Positions 52,777-59,914 of a stretch of 64,000 nucleotides of DNA are shown here, piece after piece (position 1 is the first letter of the stretch; each line of letters begins with the position of its first letter). Origin of the DNA: a virus; IMG/VR virus record IMGVR_UViG_3300045994_000055, positions 62,001-126,000 of that record. One strand, 5' to 3'. A model generated the notes under the pieces. The model saw nothing but the letters and a program-made list of their open reading frames with translations, searched no databases and was not told where the DNA came from. The position numbers were made by a program, and so were the translations under genes.

Positions 52777-53888
52777 TATTGATTATCCGCTTTTGGTCGT
52801 AAGATAGAGTTGAGACTTTGTAGTGTAGGTTTAGGGCCTTGCGACGTTGGAACAGTGCTTGTGTCCTTGACGAAACTGTTGCGCAACGTCAAGTTATCAG
52901 TTGCACCATTGTTCAAGTTAGTACGTACGGCATCCTCAATCTTAACCCAACGCTTGCCGTCATATCGGAATAAACGATTAGGAACGTAGTCTAAACGCAA
53001 GTAGTACGCACCAGTAACTGGTGCGCCAGGGAATGTAATGCCAGCGTCAACTGTAGTAGCATTTGGCGGAAGTGCATCACCTGTCAAGTAACCGTGCACT
53101 TTGTCTGCAGGAGTCTCTTGTACTTCGTTTGGCTTAGAGTGCGTCTTGATATACAAGCCAGACGTATCGTATCCAGAGCGACCAACATCGTGTTCTGCTT
53201 GGGTAATGATAGCTTCGTTGATGCCTTGGTACAAGTCTAATGTAGACAAAATCTGCCCTATAGGTGTAGTATCGCCAGGATCTCCTGGATCGCCTGCCAT
53301 TGTGTTTTGCAAAATATCCTTGAACTCTTGCGAGTCAGTCATTGGGTTGATCTTCACACGCCAGCTATGCGGGAACCAAGTTGGGCTAAAGCCCTCGCTC
53401 GCAAACTGTGCGTCAGAGCAAACAAAGAAACGCTTTATCGCAACAGGTGTATTCGTATCTAAGCTATTAAAGTCTTTTAAGTGGGGCAATTCCATTACGT
53501 CGCCGTTCATGATCTTACGACCAAGCAGTGCAACCATGTCGTTAATGTGGAATGTCATAAACAGTGTACCAGTCTGCAGGAACAATCCAAACTGCGAAAG
53601 GTCAAAGCTTGTGTCAGCCACCGTGTAATGCCCACGCATCACATACACGGATGTATCGTACTTGCGGTCACGATTTTCCAGGAACAAAATGTCCTGGATG
53701 TTTTTCTCTGATTGGTTAATGTAGTCAGGAATTGTTGCGTTGGTGGAGCCTGTTTGCTGCACTGGTCCAAGGTACTTGTGGAGTAAGACGCCCGTGCCAC
53801 CAACTGTGTATTGCTCGCTTACAATACGATCCAAAAATTTGTAATCTTTACTGTGGGTGCCTTCACGCCACATTGACAATTTCGCCAT
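52776..53888 (-). CDS. gp14: Neck protein, gp14-like
   Basis: A 370-residue protein from ATG 53886-53888, with GGAGA 7 bases upstream; the longer frame to 53936 runs into the promoter. LSMWREGTHSKDYKFLDRIV, then the block TLFMTFHINDMVALLGRKIM, NGDVMELPHL and FVCSDAQFASEGFSPTWFPH fit gp14-like neck proteins, which with gp13 join head and tail. There is a short collagen-like GDPGDPGDT stretch near 220. Longer than T4 gp14 (256). It heads the gp14-gp15-Nudix minus unit; gp13 lies apart, at 57719. Confidence 0.75.
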   Translation of the reverse strand: MAKLSMWREGTHSKDYKFLDRIVSEQYTVGGTGVLLHKYLGPVQQTGSTNATIPDYINQSEKNIQDILFLENRDRKYDTSVYVMRGHYTVADTSFDLSQFGLFLQTGTLFMTFHINDMVALLGRKIMNGDVMELPHLKDFNSLDTNTPVAIKRFFVCSDAQFASEGFSPTWFPHSWRVKINPMTDSQEFKDILQNTMAGDPGDPGDTTPIGQILSTLDLYQGINEAIITQAEHDVGRSGYDTSGLYIKTHSKPNEVQETPADKVHGYLTGDALPPNATTVDAGITFPGAPVTGAYYLRLDYVPNRLFRYDGKRWVKIEDAVRTNLNNGATDNLTLRNSFVKDTSTVPTSQGPKPTLQSLNSILRPKADNQ

Positions 53889-53905
53889 CAGAGTCTCCGT
53901 TTGTG

Positions 53906-53913
53906 TATTTAGC
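53906..53913 (-). promoter_or_regulatory. Late promoter for the gp14-gp15 unit
   Basis: GCTAAATA on the minus strand, 17 bases before ATG 53888. Confidence 0.75.
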
Positions 53914-53920
53914 GTAAATA

Positions 53921-53949
53921 TTGACGAGTAAATCACCTTAATGTAGACT
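53921..53949 (+). promoter_or_regulatory. Sigma-70-type promoter abutting the next ATG
   Basis: TTGACG (53921-53926) and TAGACT (53944-53949), 17 bases apart. The -10 box ends 6 bases before ATG 53956, so the transcript would start at about the start codon. Confidence 0.6.
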
Positions 53950-53955
53950 GGCTAA

Positions 53956-54201
53956 ATGGATTACACTGCTCGCCTAGACTCAATAGCCCCGCTAATTCTC
54001 AACGTAAAAAATTGGTCCACACGCAACGATATGCTGAAACTGCATAGGAACATGCGGGCTTTGGCCGCTAATCTAAGCGTGGCAGCAGTAGAATGCCGCA
54101 GAATTCACAGGCCAACCGCTGCTTTTGTAGCATTAGATACACGGTTCAATGAGCAATATAGTGAGTTGGAGCAGTGGTTAACGTTTGCCTTGCTACTTTG
54201 A
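53956..54201 (+). CDS. Small helical protein, possibly from a leaderless mRNA
   Basis: An 81-residue mainly helical protein (NDMLKLHRNMRALAANLSVA, DTRFNEQYSELEQWLTFALL). No Shine-Dalgarno sequence precedes the ATG, and the sigma-70-type promoter ends only 6 bases before it. Either the mRNA is leaderless, or translation starts later, for instance at the Met near codon 26, which also lacks a ribosome site. First of the plus-strand small-gene cluster; ends in TGA. No family found. Confidence 0.5.
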   Translation: MDYTARLDSIAPLILNVKNWSTRNDMLKLHRNMRALAANLSVAAVECRRIHRPTAAFVALDTRFNEQYSELEQWLTFALLL

Positions 54202-54202
54202 T

Positions 54203-54231
54203 TTGACTGAATATTCGGTTTAATGTAGAAT
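54203..54231 (+). promoter_or_regulatory. Sigma-70-type promoter
   Basis: TTGACT (54203-54208) and TAGAAT (54226-54231), 17 bases apart; ATG 54257 follows after 25 bases. Confidence 0.8.
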
Positions 54232-54256
54232 TATGACTTAGCAATTAGGAGCGGTT

Positions 54257-54496
54257 ATGGACATAGAAGTTAAAGTTTTGGATCAATACACTCGTGTAAT
54301 GTTCACAGCTAAACTCAGCGACAGTTGGGTCCATATCCTCACTATGCGGGATCAAGTTAAGCCCCACATTAAGAAAGTTACCCCAGTAAAGCCTGGCACT
54401 GGCAACGGTGGCGACAATAACGAGTACGACGTGGTGTACGACGGCTACTTTGTTGCTTGGGAACACTTTGCAGCAATTGGCAACGAAGCAAATTGA
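54257..54496 (+). CDS. Small early protein, unrecognised
   Basis: A 79-residue protein (MDIEVKVLDQYTRVMFTAKL, WVHILTMRDQVKPHIKKVTP) with AGGAG 6 bases upstream and its own promoter. Its central Gly/Asn-rich loop (GTGNGGDNNEYDVVYDG) separates two probable beta/alpha parts. Single-gene unit, followed at once by another sigma-70-type promoter; ends in TGA. Such stand-alone early genes often act on the host, but no function is visible. Confidence 0.6.
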   Translation: MDIEVKVLDQYTRVMFTAKLSDSWVHILTMRDQVKPHIKKVTPVKPGTGNGGDNNEYDVVYDGYFVAWEHFAAIGNEAN

Positions 54497-54497
54497 T

Positions 54498-54526
54498 TTG
54501 ACCATTAAATGGTTTTATTGTACAAT
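54498..54526 (+). promoter_or_regulatory. Sigma-70-type promoter of the small-gene operon
   Basis: TTGACC (54498-54503) and TACAAT (54521-54526), 17 bases apart; ATG 54559 follows. Likely drives the tightly packed genes up to 57661. Confidence 0.8.
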
Positions 54527-54558
54527 AGTGGCTTAGTAAGTAGTTAACGGAGTTGAAA

Positions 54559-54849
54559 ATGTTTGTACTGTTCCATGTAGAGTCCACCAAGATTGTCCGT
54601 ATCCTGCGCAGCGGTTACTGGCAAGATGCCAAGTTTGCAACTGAAGGCGCTGCTAAGGCTTGTGCTACTCGCCTCTCCAAAGCTGGCAAGCTGGAACTGA
54701 ACAACCACGCAGTTATGGAAGAATGCGAATTTGCTCGCATTGAAAAGAAAGAAACTGTTATCAACTTGATGAGCGGCAAGCCTGTAGTGCAAAGCGTGAA
54801 CACTCCGCTGTGCTGCGATGTGTCCTCTGAAACTTACTGGAGCATGTAA
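54559..54849 (+). CDS. Small conserved phage protein
   Basis: A 96-residue protein from ATG 54559 (CGGAG upstream), preferred to the TTG two codons before. FVLFHVESTKIVRIL, then FATEGAAKACATRLSKAGKL and a Cys-Cys near the end (VNTPLCCDVSSETYWSM). I recall similar proteins in T4-like aquatic phages, with no known function. Codons here use CTG and CGC more than the structural genes do. Its stop overlaps the next ATG (TAATG). Confidence 0.65.
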   Translation: MFVLFHVESTKIVRILRSGYWQDAKFATEGAAKACATRLSKAGKLELNNHAVMEECEFARIEKKETVINLMSGKPVVQSVNTPLCCDVSSETYWSM

Positions 54850-55016
54850 TGCGATCCCCAAAATATAGCGGCCACAAACAAAACGGTGGCTCTGGCGTTT
54901 CCAAACATGGCAAGTCCTGGCTGACCCGGGACGAGCTGAACCACATCAAGTGGTACGCAGAAGTGATGAACAGCAAAAAGAACCGCGGCGATCGCAGCCC
55001 GGTTAACATGGACTAA
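54849..55016 (+). CDS. Very small basic protein
   Basis: A 55-residue Lys/Arg/Gly-rich protein (PKYSGHKQNGGSGVSKHGKS, then WLTRDELNHIKWYAEVMNSK). Start overlaps the preceding stop as TAATG. The basic first half and helical second half could bind nucleic acid. Support comes from coupling, codon use like its neighbours and exact fit between the genes. Confidence 0.6.
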   Translation: MRSPKYSGHKQNGGSGVSKHGKSWLTRDELNHIKWYAEVMNSKKNRGDRSPVNMD

Positions 55017-55018
55017 AA

Positions 55019-55195
55019 ATGATTTTACATTGGCCTCAAATTACACTGATCGTCATCAACGCCATTGGGCTCGGCATTCACTTGGCACGTAACGGACAAT
55101 CGCGCGATGAGAGTTACAGTTTCGGATGGCAGCTTAGTGCAGCCGTATTAGATTTTTGGCTGCTTTATGAAGGCGGCTTTTTTGGAGCAGTGTAA
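55019..55195 (+). CDS. Very small membrane protein
   Basis: A 58-residue protein with a hydrophobic N-terminal segment (HWPQITLIVINAIGLGIHLA, residues 4-23), a polar middle and a second hydrophobic stretch (LSAAVLDFWLLYEGGFFGAV). Likely one or two membrane segments. Its TAA shares a base with the ATG of the next gene. No family recognised. Confidence 0.6.
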   Translation: MILHWPQITLIVINAIGLGIHLARNGQSRDESYSFGWQLSAAVLDFWLLYEGGFFGAV

Positions 55196-55407
55196 TGGCA
55201 AAGTATTGGTTGGGCTCGCTTGGTGAGAAAGACGATTTTGACATGCCTTACAAGGATGTGATGATCGACGGCGCAACCCGCATGGGCCCGTGGGCTAACA
55301 TGACGGAAGAATCCTTTAAGGTGTACGGCACCGGCAAGCTGGGCCTTGGCTTCGGACAGAAGTACGTCAAGCAAGAAAACGGTAAGTGGCTGAAAGTGGA
55401 AGGCTAA
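55195..55407 (+). CDS. Small hypothetical protein
   Basis: A 70-residue protein (AKYWLGSLGEKDDFDMPYKD, GPWANMTEESFKVYGTGKLG) with several aromatic residues and a Gly-rich centre; small phage proteins of this type occur widely. Coupled to the preceding gene by a one-base overlap and to the next by a 1-base gap. Unrecognised. Confidence 0.65.
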   Translation: MAKYWLGSLGEKDDFDMPYKDVMIDGATRMGPWANMTEESFKVYGTGKLGLGFGQKYVKQENGKWLKVEG

Positions 55408-55408
55408 C

Positions 55409-55627
55409 ATGGCACGAATTGAAAATTACGGCTCCAATGTCCGTGTGCGCTATGAAGGCAATCCTATGGACAATGCTTACGACGTCTTTGTTGACCAACT
55501 TGGCGACGACGGTGTGTGGGTTTTTGCAGTGCTCCGTTATAACAGCATGTCTGACGACTATGCTTACACTAACGCAAAGCAGGCAGCTAAAGGGCTGCAA
55601 AGCCGTTTGATGGGAGTGACCAAATAA
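55409..55627 (+). CDS. Small hypothetical protein
   Basis: A 72-residue alpha/beta protein (ENYGSNVRVRYEGNPMDNAY, FVDQLGDDGVWVFAVLRY) ending in a helix (AYTNAKQAAKGLQSRLMG). Its TAA overlaps the next ATG (TAATG). The fold could be a small beta sheet with one helix; no family recognised. Confidence 0.65.
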   Translation: MARIENYGSNVRVRYEGNPMDNAYDVFVDQLGDDGVWVFAVLRYNSMSDDYAYTNAKQAAKGLQSRLMGVTK

Positions 55628-55812
55628 TGCAAGTTTATGAAATGCTGTCTGAACAGCAAGCCCGCAAAGTGGGCGAACAGATTATCGAAATGCTGTGCTT
55701 GACAAAGAACAAAGATGGGCGTTATAATACGTCTTGGGGCAGTAAGACTGTCGTAGGCTTGGGCCGTTGCGCTCAACGCATTGTGGTAGAGACCACTAAA
55801 CTCAAGGAATAA
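55627..55812 (+). CDS. Small hypothetical protein
   Basis: A 61-residue protein: MQVYEMLSEQQARKVGEQII, then EMLCLTKNKDGRYNTSWGSK and a basic end. Helix followed by a beta hairpin is likely. Overlaps the preceding stop and lies 1 base before the 390-residue gene. I recall proteins with 'TKDGRYNTSWGSK TxxGL' in other T4-like phages, but no function. Confidence 0.65.
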   Translation: MQVYEMLSEQQARKVGEQIIEMLCLTKNKDGRYNTSWGSKTVVGLGRCAQRIVVETTKLKE

Positions 55813-55813
55813 T

Positions 55814-56986
55814 ATGGCAACCCGTACATCAGCTGGTATCAAAATCAAAGTCAAAGCGTTTAAAGTACGCAATCCCATCTTCGCGGATGAAAAGTATACT
55901 GGCGGCGAGCCAGACTGGTCTGCGGACGCAGCAACCTGGGACGACGATGTTTTTGATCACCAGTTGCGTCAAAGTTTTTACTACTACAATTACTACTACA
56001 ACCAAAAGGACTGCAAAAAGTTCGTTGGTGAGTGGATGGTAGCATCTGGCAACTTTACCAAAGTTGACCTCAAAGCATTTTTGCGCACCCCTGACCGTTC
56101 CATTCCCATGACAGTGTGCGGATTGGTAATGGCTCACAAAGCGGGTATGCCATTCCGTGGCCGCCACGTTGAGTTTATGACTGACTGCATCCAGAAAGCT
56201 ATTGATGAGCTGGAACCAGAAGTCGTTGCAGTTGTTACTGGTAAGGTAGAAGCAGCAAAACCCACTATCCAAGACCGTCTCAACGAAAAAACAGCAGAGG
56301 TGATTGGTGAGCTGGAAGGTTTGTTTGACGAAGTGTGCTTGAAAAACAAAGTGAGCACCAAAATCTACGAATTCCTGACAAAGAACAATGTGCCACAGTC
56401 CCAACTTGGCAAGTACGAGGCTCTGTACACTGCTCGCAAGGCAGAACTGGTGGAAGCGCAAGCTAAAACGGACAAGCAATTGACTGAAGGCTATTCGCAT
56501 TTGAAGCCAGCAGACTTTAAGCGCATTTTAGGCTTCATTGAAGAAATCCTGGAAGCGGTTGAGCAATACCGTGGTGTGAAGAAGGCCACTAAGGCAGCAC
56601 GTAAGCCCAAGGTTGTTTCCAAAGAGAAGCAAGTGGCTAAAGTGAAGTACATGAAGGAAGATAAAGCATTGAAGCTTGTCAGTATTCCTCCTTCGCTGGT
56701 TGTGGGTGCAAAGGAACTGTGGGTGTTCAACACGAAAACCCGCAAGTTGGGATGCTACCTTGCAGACAGCCTACAAGGGCCGCTTGGTATCAAAGGTACA
56801 AGCATTACAGGCTACGACGAAGCAAAGAGCGTGGCAAAGACACTGCGCAAGCCAGCTGATCAACTCAAGGAGTTTGGTAAAGCGGGTAAGGTTGCGTTGC
56901 GCACGTTCCTGAAAGACATCCGAGCAACGGAGATCCTGCTTAACGGACGGTTAAGCGCAGACATTTTGCTGCTTAAGGTGCAGTAA
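55814..56986 (+). CDS. Early-cluster protein of unknown function, 390 residues
   Basis: The largest gene of the cluster. N-terminal 100 residues are aromatic-rich (QSFYYYNYYYNQKDCKKFVG), the centre (130-260) is helical and charged (DRLNEKTAEVIGELEGLFDE, DFKRILGFIEEILEAVEQYR), then a basic linker (KKATKAARKPKVVSKEKQVA) and a C-terminal beta part (KELWVFNTKTRKLGCYLADS). Similar proteins exist in T4-like cyanophages as conserved hypotheticals (memory). The basic linker and position suggest nucleic acid contact, but nothing more can be said. Confidence 0.65.
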   Translation: MATRTSAGIKIKVKAFKVRNPIFADEKYTGGEPDWSADAATWDDDVFDHQLRQSFYYYNYYYNQKDCKKFVGEWMVASGNFTKVDLKAFLRTPDRSIPMTVCGLVMAHKAGMPFRGRHVEFMTDCIQKAIDELEPEVVAVVTGKVEAAKPTIQDRLNEKTAEVIGELEGLFDEVCLKNKVSTKIYEFLTKNNVPQSQLGKYEALYTARKAELVEAQAKTDKQLTEGYSHLKPADFKRILGFIEEILEAVEQYRGVKKATKAARKPKVVSKEKQVAKVKYMKEDKALKLVSIPPSLVVGAKELWVFNTKTRKLGCYLADSLQGPLGIKGTSITGYDEAKSVAKTLRKPADQLKEFGKAGKVALRTFLKDIRATEILLNGRLSADILLLKVQ

Positions 56987-57267
56987 TGAGTTGGATGATA
57001 CGGGATTCTCGTACTAATTTGTTTAGTAACGGGATCATCCAGACAAGTTATCAAGGTGGATGCTACGTAGGATGGCATAGGCGGGGGAAAGTGTGGACTG
57101 TTGAGCAATTACTTAAAGATCACATTTTGAAATACGCCCAAAAATCCGTTGATGGGCAATGCCCTGATACTTGGGAAGTCCTTGAGGTGGTGGAAACTGC
57201 AAAACCAATTAACGAATGGATTGATGCAGATATGGTGTTTAAACTTTTACTGAAAGCGAAGAAATAA
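56986..57267 (+). CDS. Small hypothetical protein
   Basis: A 93-residue protein (SWMIRDSRTNLFSNGIIQTS, YVGWHRRGKVWTVEQLLKDH, PDTWEVLEVVETAKPINEWI). Stop and start overlap with both neighbours (TAATG each time), so it is part of one translational chain. It looks like a small alpha/beta protein; unrecognised. Confidence 0.65.
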   Translation: MSWMIRDSRTNLFSNGIIQTSYQGGCYVGWHRRGKVWTVEQLLKDHILKYAQKSVDGQCPDTWEVLEVVETAKPINEWIDADMVFKLLLKAKK

Positions 57268-57467
57268 TGTTACGAGATCGACGAGTGTTGATGGAAAAAG
57301 AGATGCAAGAGCAGAAGCGAGCTTGCGGTGAGCTCTACAAAAAGATTGTGTTTGGCACTGCTGACATGATTGAAACTAAGATGTATGACAGCATGAAGCT
57401 CAAGCTAACTGACATGACAATGGAACTTGCAATTGTGGATCAAATGATTTTGGACGGACACGAATGA
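57267..57467 (+). CDS. Small helical protein
   Basis: A 66-residue, charged, fully helical protein (LMEKEMQEQKRACGELYKKI, MYDSMKLKLTDMTMELAIVD), likely a coiled-coil hairpin. Overlaps the preceding TAA and its TGA overlaps the next ATG (ATGA). Function unknown. Confidence 0.6.
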   Translation: MLRDRRVLMEKEMQEQKRACGELYKKIVFGTADMIETKMYDSMKLKLTDMTMELAIVDQMILDGHE

Positions 57468-57661
57468 AAATCAAACTCACCTTCAAAAGCCCTGATGCCG
57501 TCGACGATGCAATGACTGATGCAGGCATTAGTCGGCGTGAGAATCCAGACGAGTACGATGCATTGTACGGGGAACTGGCTGAGTGGATACGCTATGGTGA
57601 GTACCTCGGTGTAGAATACGATACCGAAACAAAGCAGATGGTTGTACTGAAAAACGACTAA
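57464..57661 (+). CDS. Small conserved phage protein
   Basis: A 65-residue acidic protein: MKIKLTFKSPDAVDDAMTDA, then YGELAEWIRYGEYLGVEYDT. I recall this type (KSPDAV...L..+I.YGEYV..E.D..T) as a frequent small protein of phages, without known function. Last gene of the cluster; ATGA overlap with the previous gene. Confidence 0.7.
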   Translation: MKIKLTFKSPDAVDDAMTDAGISRRENPDEYDALYGELAEWIRYGEYLGVEYDTETKQMVVLKND

Positions 57662-57691
57662 CTCAGTATAACGCAAACAGTCCTAGAAAGT

Positions 57692-57699
57692 GCTAAATA
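57692..57699 (+). promoter_or_regulatory. Late promoter for the gp13 gene
   Basis: GCTAAATA, 19 bases before ATG 57719. Confidence 0.75.
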
Positions 57700-57718
57700 C
57701 ACTAACTAGGACTTTTTC

Positions 57719-58618
57719 ATGGCTACCAAAGACCCCTTATTTGACTCAAATAACAACATAACCACAGACAGTCTGTATGACATGAATACAGGCACGGGTG
57801 CGGGACATATTGCTAACGATGAGTTTGATCCAAAATACGAATCGCACGATGCTAAACGTGCTGAGATAGCAGATTACATCCGTATGCGTTTAGCAGACGG
57901 CATTGTTGACGTTGAACTTGAGAACGAGCACTACGAGCTGGCTATTAAGCAGGCACTCATGAAGTACCGCCAGCGTTCAAGCAATGCTGTAGAGGAAAGC
58001 TATGTGTCCATGAAGCTTCTCCCTGAAACACAAGAATACATCCTGCCTAAAGAGATTATGGAAGTGCGCACCATTTACCGCCGCGGTATTGGAAGTGTGA
58101 CAGGTACAACATCGTCACAGTTTGAACCGTTTGCATCGGGTTACTTGAATACATACATGCTAGTTGCCGGTCGTGTTGGTGGTCTTGTAAATTACGAGTT
58201 ATTTGCACAGTATCAGAAGCTTGCGATGAAAATGTTTGGTGGCTTTATGAACTTCTCATGGAACAAGAGCTCCAAGAAGCTTATCATTGAACGAAAGATG
58301 CCATTCCAAGGCACAGGACAGAGCACAGTGGATCACGCAGAGACCGTTCTGTTATGGTGCTACAATTACAAACCAGATTGGATGCTACTAAATGACTACC
58401 AAGTTTATCCGTGGCTGCAAGAGTATGCTTATGCGTTTGCTAAACGATTGCTAGGTGAAGCAAGATCTAAATATTCCACTATTGCAGGACCAAATGGCGG
58501 TGTTCAACTTAATGGTGTGGCATTGATTGCAGAAGCCAAAGAAGAAATCGAAACCTTGGAAGAAGAAATCAAACGCTTTATGGATGGCGGTACGCCAATG
58601 ACTTGGATCACAGGCTAA
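57719..58618 (+). CDS. gp13: Neck protein (head completion), gp13
   Basis: A 299-residue T4 gp13 homologue (T4: 309). Typical parts: EIADYIRMRLADGIVDVELE, HYELAIKQALMKYRQRSSNA, LLPETQEYILPKEIMEVRTI, FGGFMNFSWNKSSKKLIIER, YPWLQEYAYAFAKRLLGEAR and a C-terminal helix EEIETLEEEIKRF. With gp14 it closes the filled head before tail joining. The last A of TAA is the first base of the next ATG. Confidence 0.9.
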   Translation: MATKDPLFDSNNNITTDSLYDMNTGTGAGHIANDEFDPKYESHDAKRAEIADYIRMRLADGIVDVELENEHYELAIKQALMKYRQRSSNAVEESYVSMKLLPETQEYILPKEIMEVRTIYRRGIGSVTGTTSSQFEPFASGYLNTYMLVAGRVGGLVNYELFAQYQKLAMKMFGGFMNFSWNKSSKKLIIERKMPFQGTGQSTVDHAETVLLWCYNYKPDWMLLNDYQVYPWLQEYAYAFAKRLLGEARSKYSTIAGPNGGVQLNGVALIAEAKEEIETLEEEIKRFMDGGTPMTWITG

Positions 58619-58827
58619 TGCGCCAACGAACCTTTTGGTTTGGGTTATCCATGTTTATAGGTTACGGTTATTTTGTGCTGGCTTTAACGTACTGCCTAAT
58701 GATAGCGATTGTAAAACCCACTAAATGGTGGGAAAAATTAGTAGGCCTTGTCATTCTTTGTATAATTGTGTTATCAATTGGTCAATGGGAAGATGCAGAT
58801 TATTCTAATTACTTGAATTTTATGTAA
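58618..58827 (+). CDS. Small two-helix membrane protein
   Basis: A 69-residue protein from ATG 58618 (TAATG with gp13), preferred to the longer overlapping frame. Two hydrophobic segments, about residues 7-30 (FWFGLSMFIGYGYFVLALTY) and 39-55 (LVGLVILCIIVLSIG). Small membrane proteins in phages may be lysis- or superinfection-related, but nothing identifies this one. Confidence 0.6.
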   Translation: MRQRTFWFGLSMFIGYGYFVLALTYCLMIAIVKPTKWWEKLVGLVILCIIVLSIGQWEDADYSNYLNFM

Positions 58828-58841
58828 CTTCTTGCTATACT
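58813..58841 (+). promoter_or_regulatory. Sigma-70-type promoter of the kinase gene
   Basis: TTGAAT (58813-58818) and TATACT (58836-58841), 17 bases apart, overlapping the end of the membrane-protein gene; AAGGAG precedes ATG 58863. Confidence 0.7.
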
Positions 58842-58862
58842 TGCACAAGACAAGGAGAATAT

Positions 58863-59480
58863 ATGAGCGTAATAGCAATTTGTGGCCTGATTGGTTCAGG
58901 TAAAGATACAGTGGCGGATTTTTTGGTTAACGATTTCGGATATAAGCGCATGAGCTTTGCTGGCACGCTGAAGGATGCAGTGGCAGCAGTCTTTAGTTGG
59001 GATCGTGAGTTGCTCGAGGGCAAAACTAAAGAGGGCAGGGAATGGCGTGAAGCTATTGACCCGTGGTGGGCTAAACGATTGGACATTCCCAACCTGACCC
59101 CGCGCCTTATGTTGCAGCTATGGGGAACTGAAGTGTGCAGACGAGGCTTTCATACTGACATCTGGGTAGCAAGCGTAGAGAATCAACTGCGCAATACGAA
59201 AGACAACATTGTAATTTCTGACTGCCGCTTCCCTAACGAAGTTTCTGCTATGCGCAATGCAGGTGCGAGAATTGGTTGGGTTAAACGCGGGGAGTTGCCA
59301 GATTGGTACCCTAACGCCATTGCAGCAAACAGAGGCGATGACGAGTCTAAAAATGTGTTAACTATGTTAGGCATTCACGCATCCGAGACAAGCTGGATTG
59401 GCACTGAGTTTGATTTTGAGGTCGAAAACAACGGGACACTAGACGATTTGAAAGCTAAGACTAAGCTTCTGGTGTACTAG
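58863..59480 (+). CDS. gp1: Deoxynucleoside monophosphate kinase
   Basis: A 205-residue homologue of T4 gp1. P-loop GLIGSGKDT at 8-16, then FGYKRMSFAGTLKDAVAAVF, WREAIDPWWAKRL, MLQLWGTEVCRRGFHTDIWV and VISDCRFPNEVSAMRNAGAR, all typical. It phosphorylates dNMPs for phage DNA synthesis. It has a sigma-70-type promoter, so early expression among late genes is likely. It ends in TAG, one of only three genes here that do, and its 3' end overlaps the convergent HNH gene by 20 bases. Confidence 0.93.
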   Translation: MSVIAICGLIGSGKDTVADFLVNDFGYKRMSFAGTLKDAVAAVFSWDRELLEGKTKEGREWREAIDPWWAKRLDIPNLTPRLMLQLWGTEVCRRGFHTDIWVASVENQLRNTKDNIVISDCRFPNEVSAMRNAGARIGWVKRGELPDWYPNAIAANRGDDESKNVLTMLGIHASETSWIGTEFDFEVENNGTLDDLKAKTKLLVY

Positions 59481-59805
59481 GCTTCCAGGGTAGCTTACTT
59501 TTGTAAACCTCTATTGCGCAGTTAGCGCAAATGGTCTTCAGATTGGACCAATCAGTATTTTTTAAGTTTCCATCTAAATGGAACACCTGAAGTTGATCCA
59601 GCAACTTCGCTACAAAGCCGCACTTTTCACAGTGCGGTTTCTTTTTGTAGCCCGCTTTAACCCACGCCGCTGGCTTAGGCTTTAACTTTACCTCCTTACG
59701 CCCGCACGGATCACATTTTTTACGGTAATATGTAATGTCTTGTTTAACATAGTTGATTGCGACTGGTCTTTGCTTGCAATCTGAGCATAAAGGACGGAGT
59801 TTCAT
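59461..59805 (-). CDS. HNH-type nuclease domain protein
   Basis: A 114-residue protein with four CxxC pairs: CSDCKQ (8-11), KCDPCG, CEKCGF and ICANC. Between the last two lies LQVFHLDGNLKNTDWSNLKT, the His-x-Asp-Gly-Asn layout of small HNH proteins of T4-like phages. It may be a homing-type or repair-type nuclease. It is antisense to the kinase end and ends in TAG; two codons later comes another TAG. AGTAAATA on the minus strand near 59808-59815 may be a promoter. Confidence 0.75.
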   Translation of the reverse strand: MKLRPLCSDCKQRPVAINYVKQDITYYRKKCDPCGRKEVKLKPKPAAWVKAGYKKKPHCEKCGFVAKLLDQLQVFHLDGNLKNTDWSNLKTICANCAIEVYKSKLPWKPSTPEA

Positions 59806-59877
59806 ATCGTATTTACTGAAATTTAATTCTGCAAACCTTTAAAGGTGCTCGTAACAGCATACTTTTAACCAGTTTTC

Positions 59878-59885
59878 ACTAAATA
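59878..59885 (+). promoter_or_regulatory. Late promoter for the sheath gene
   Basis: ACTAAATA, 29 bases before ATG 59915. Confidence 0.75.
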
Positions 59886-59914
59886 TTGATAATGTACTTT
59901 AAAGGATAAACACC

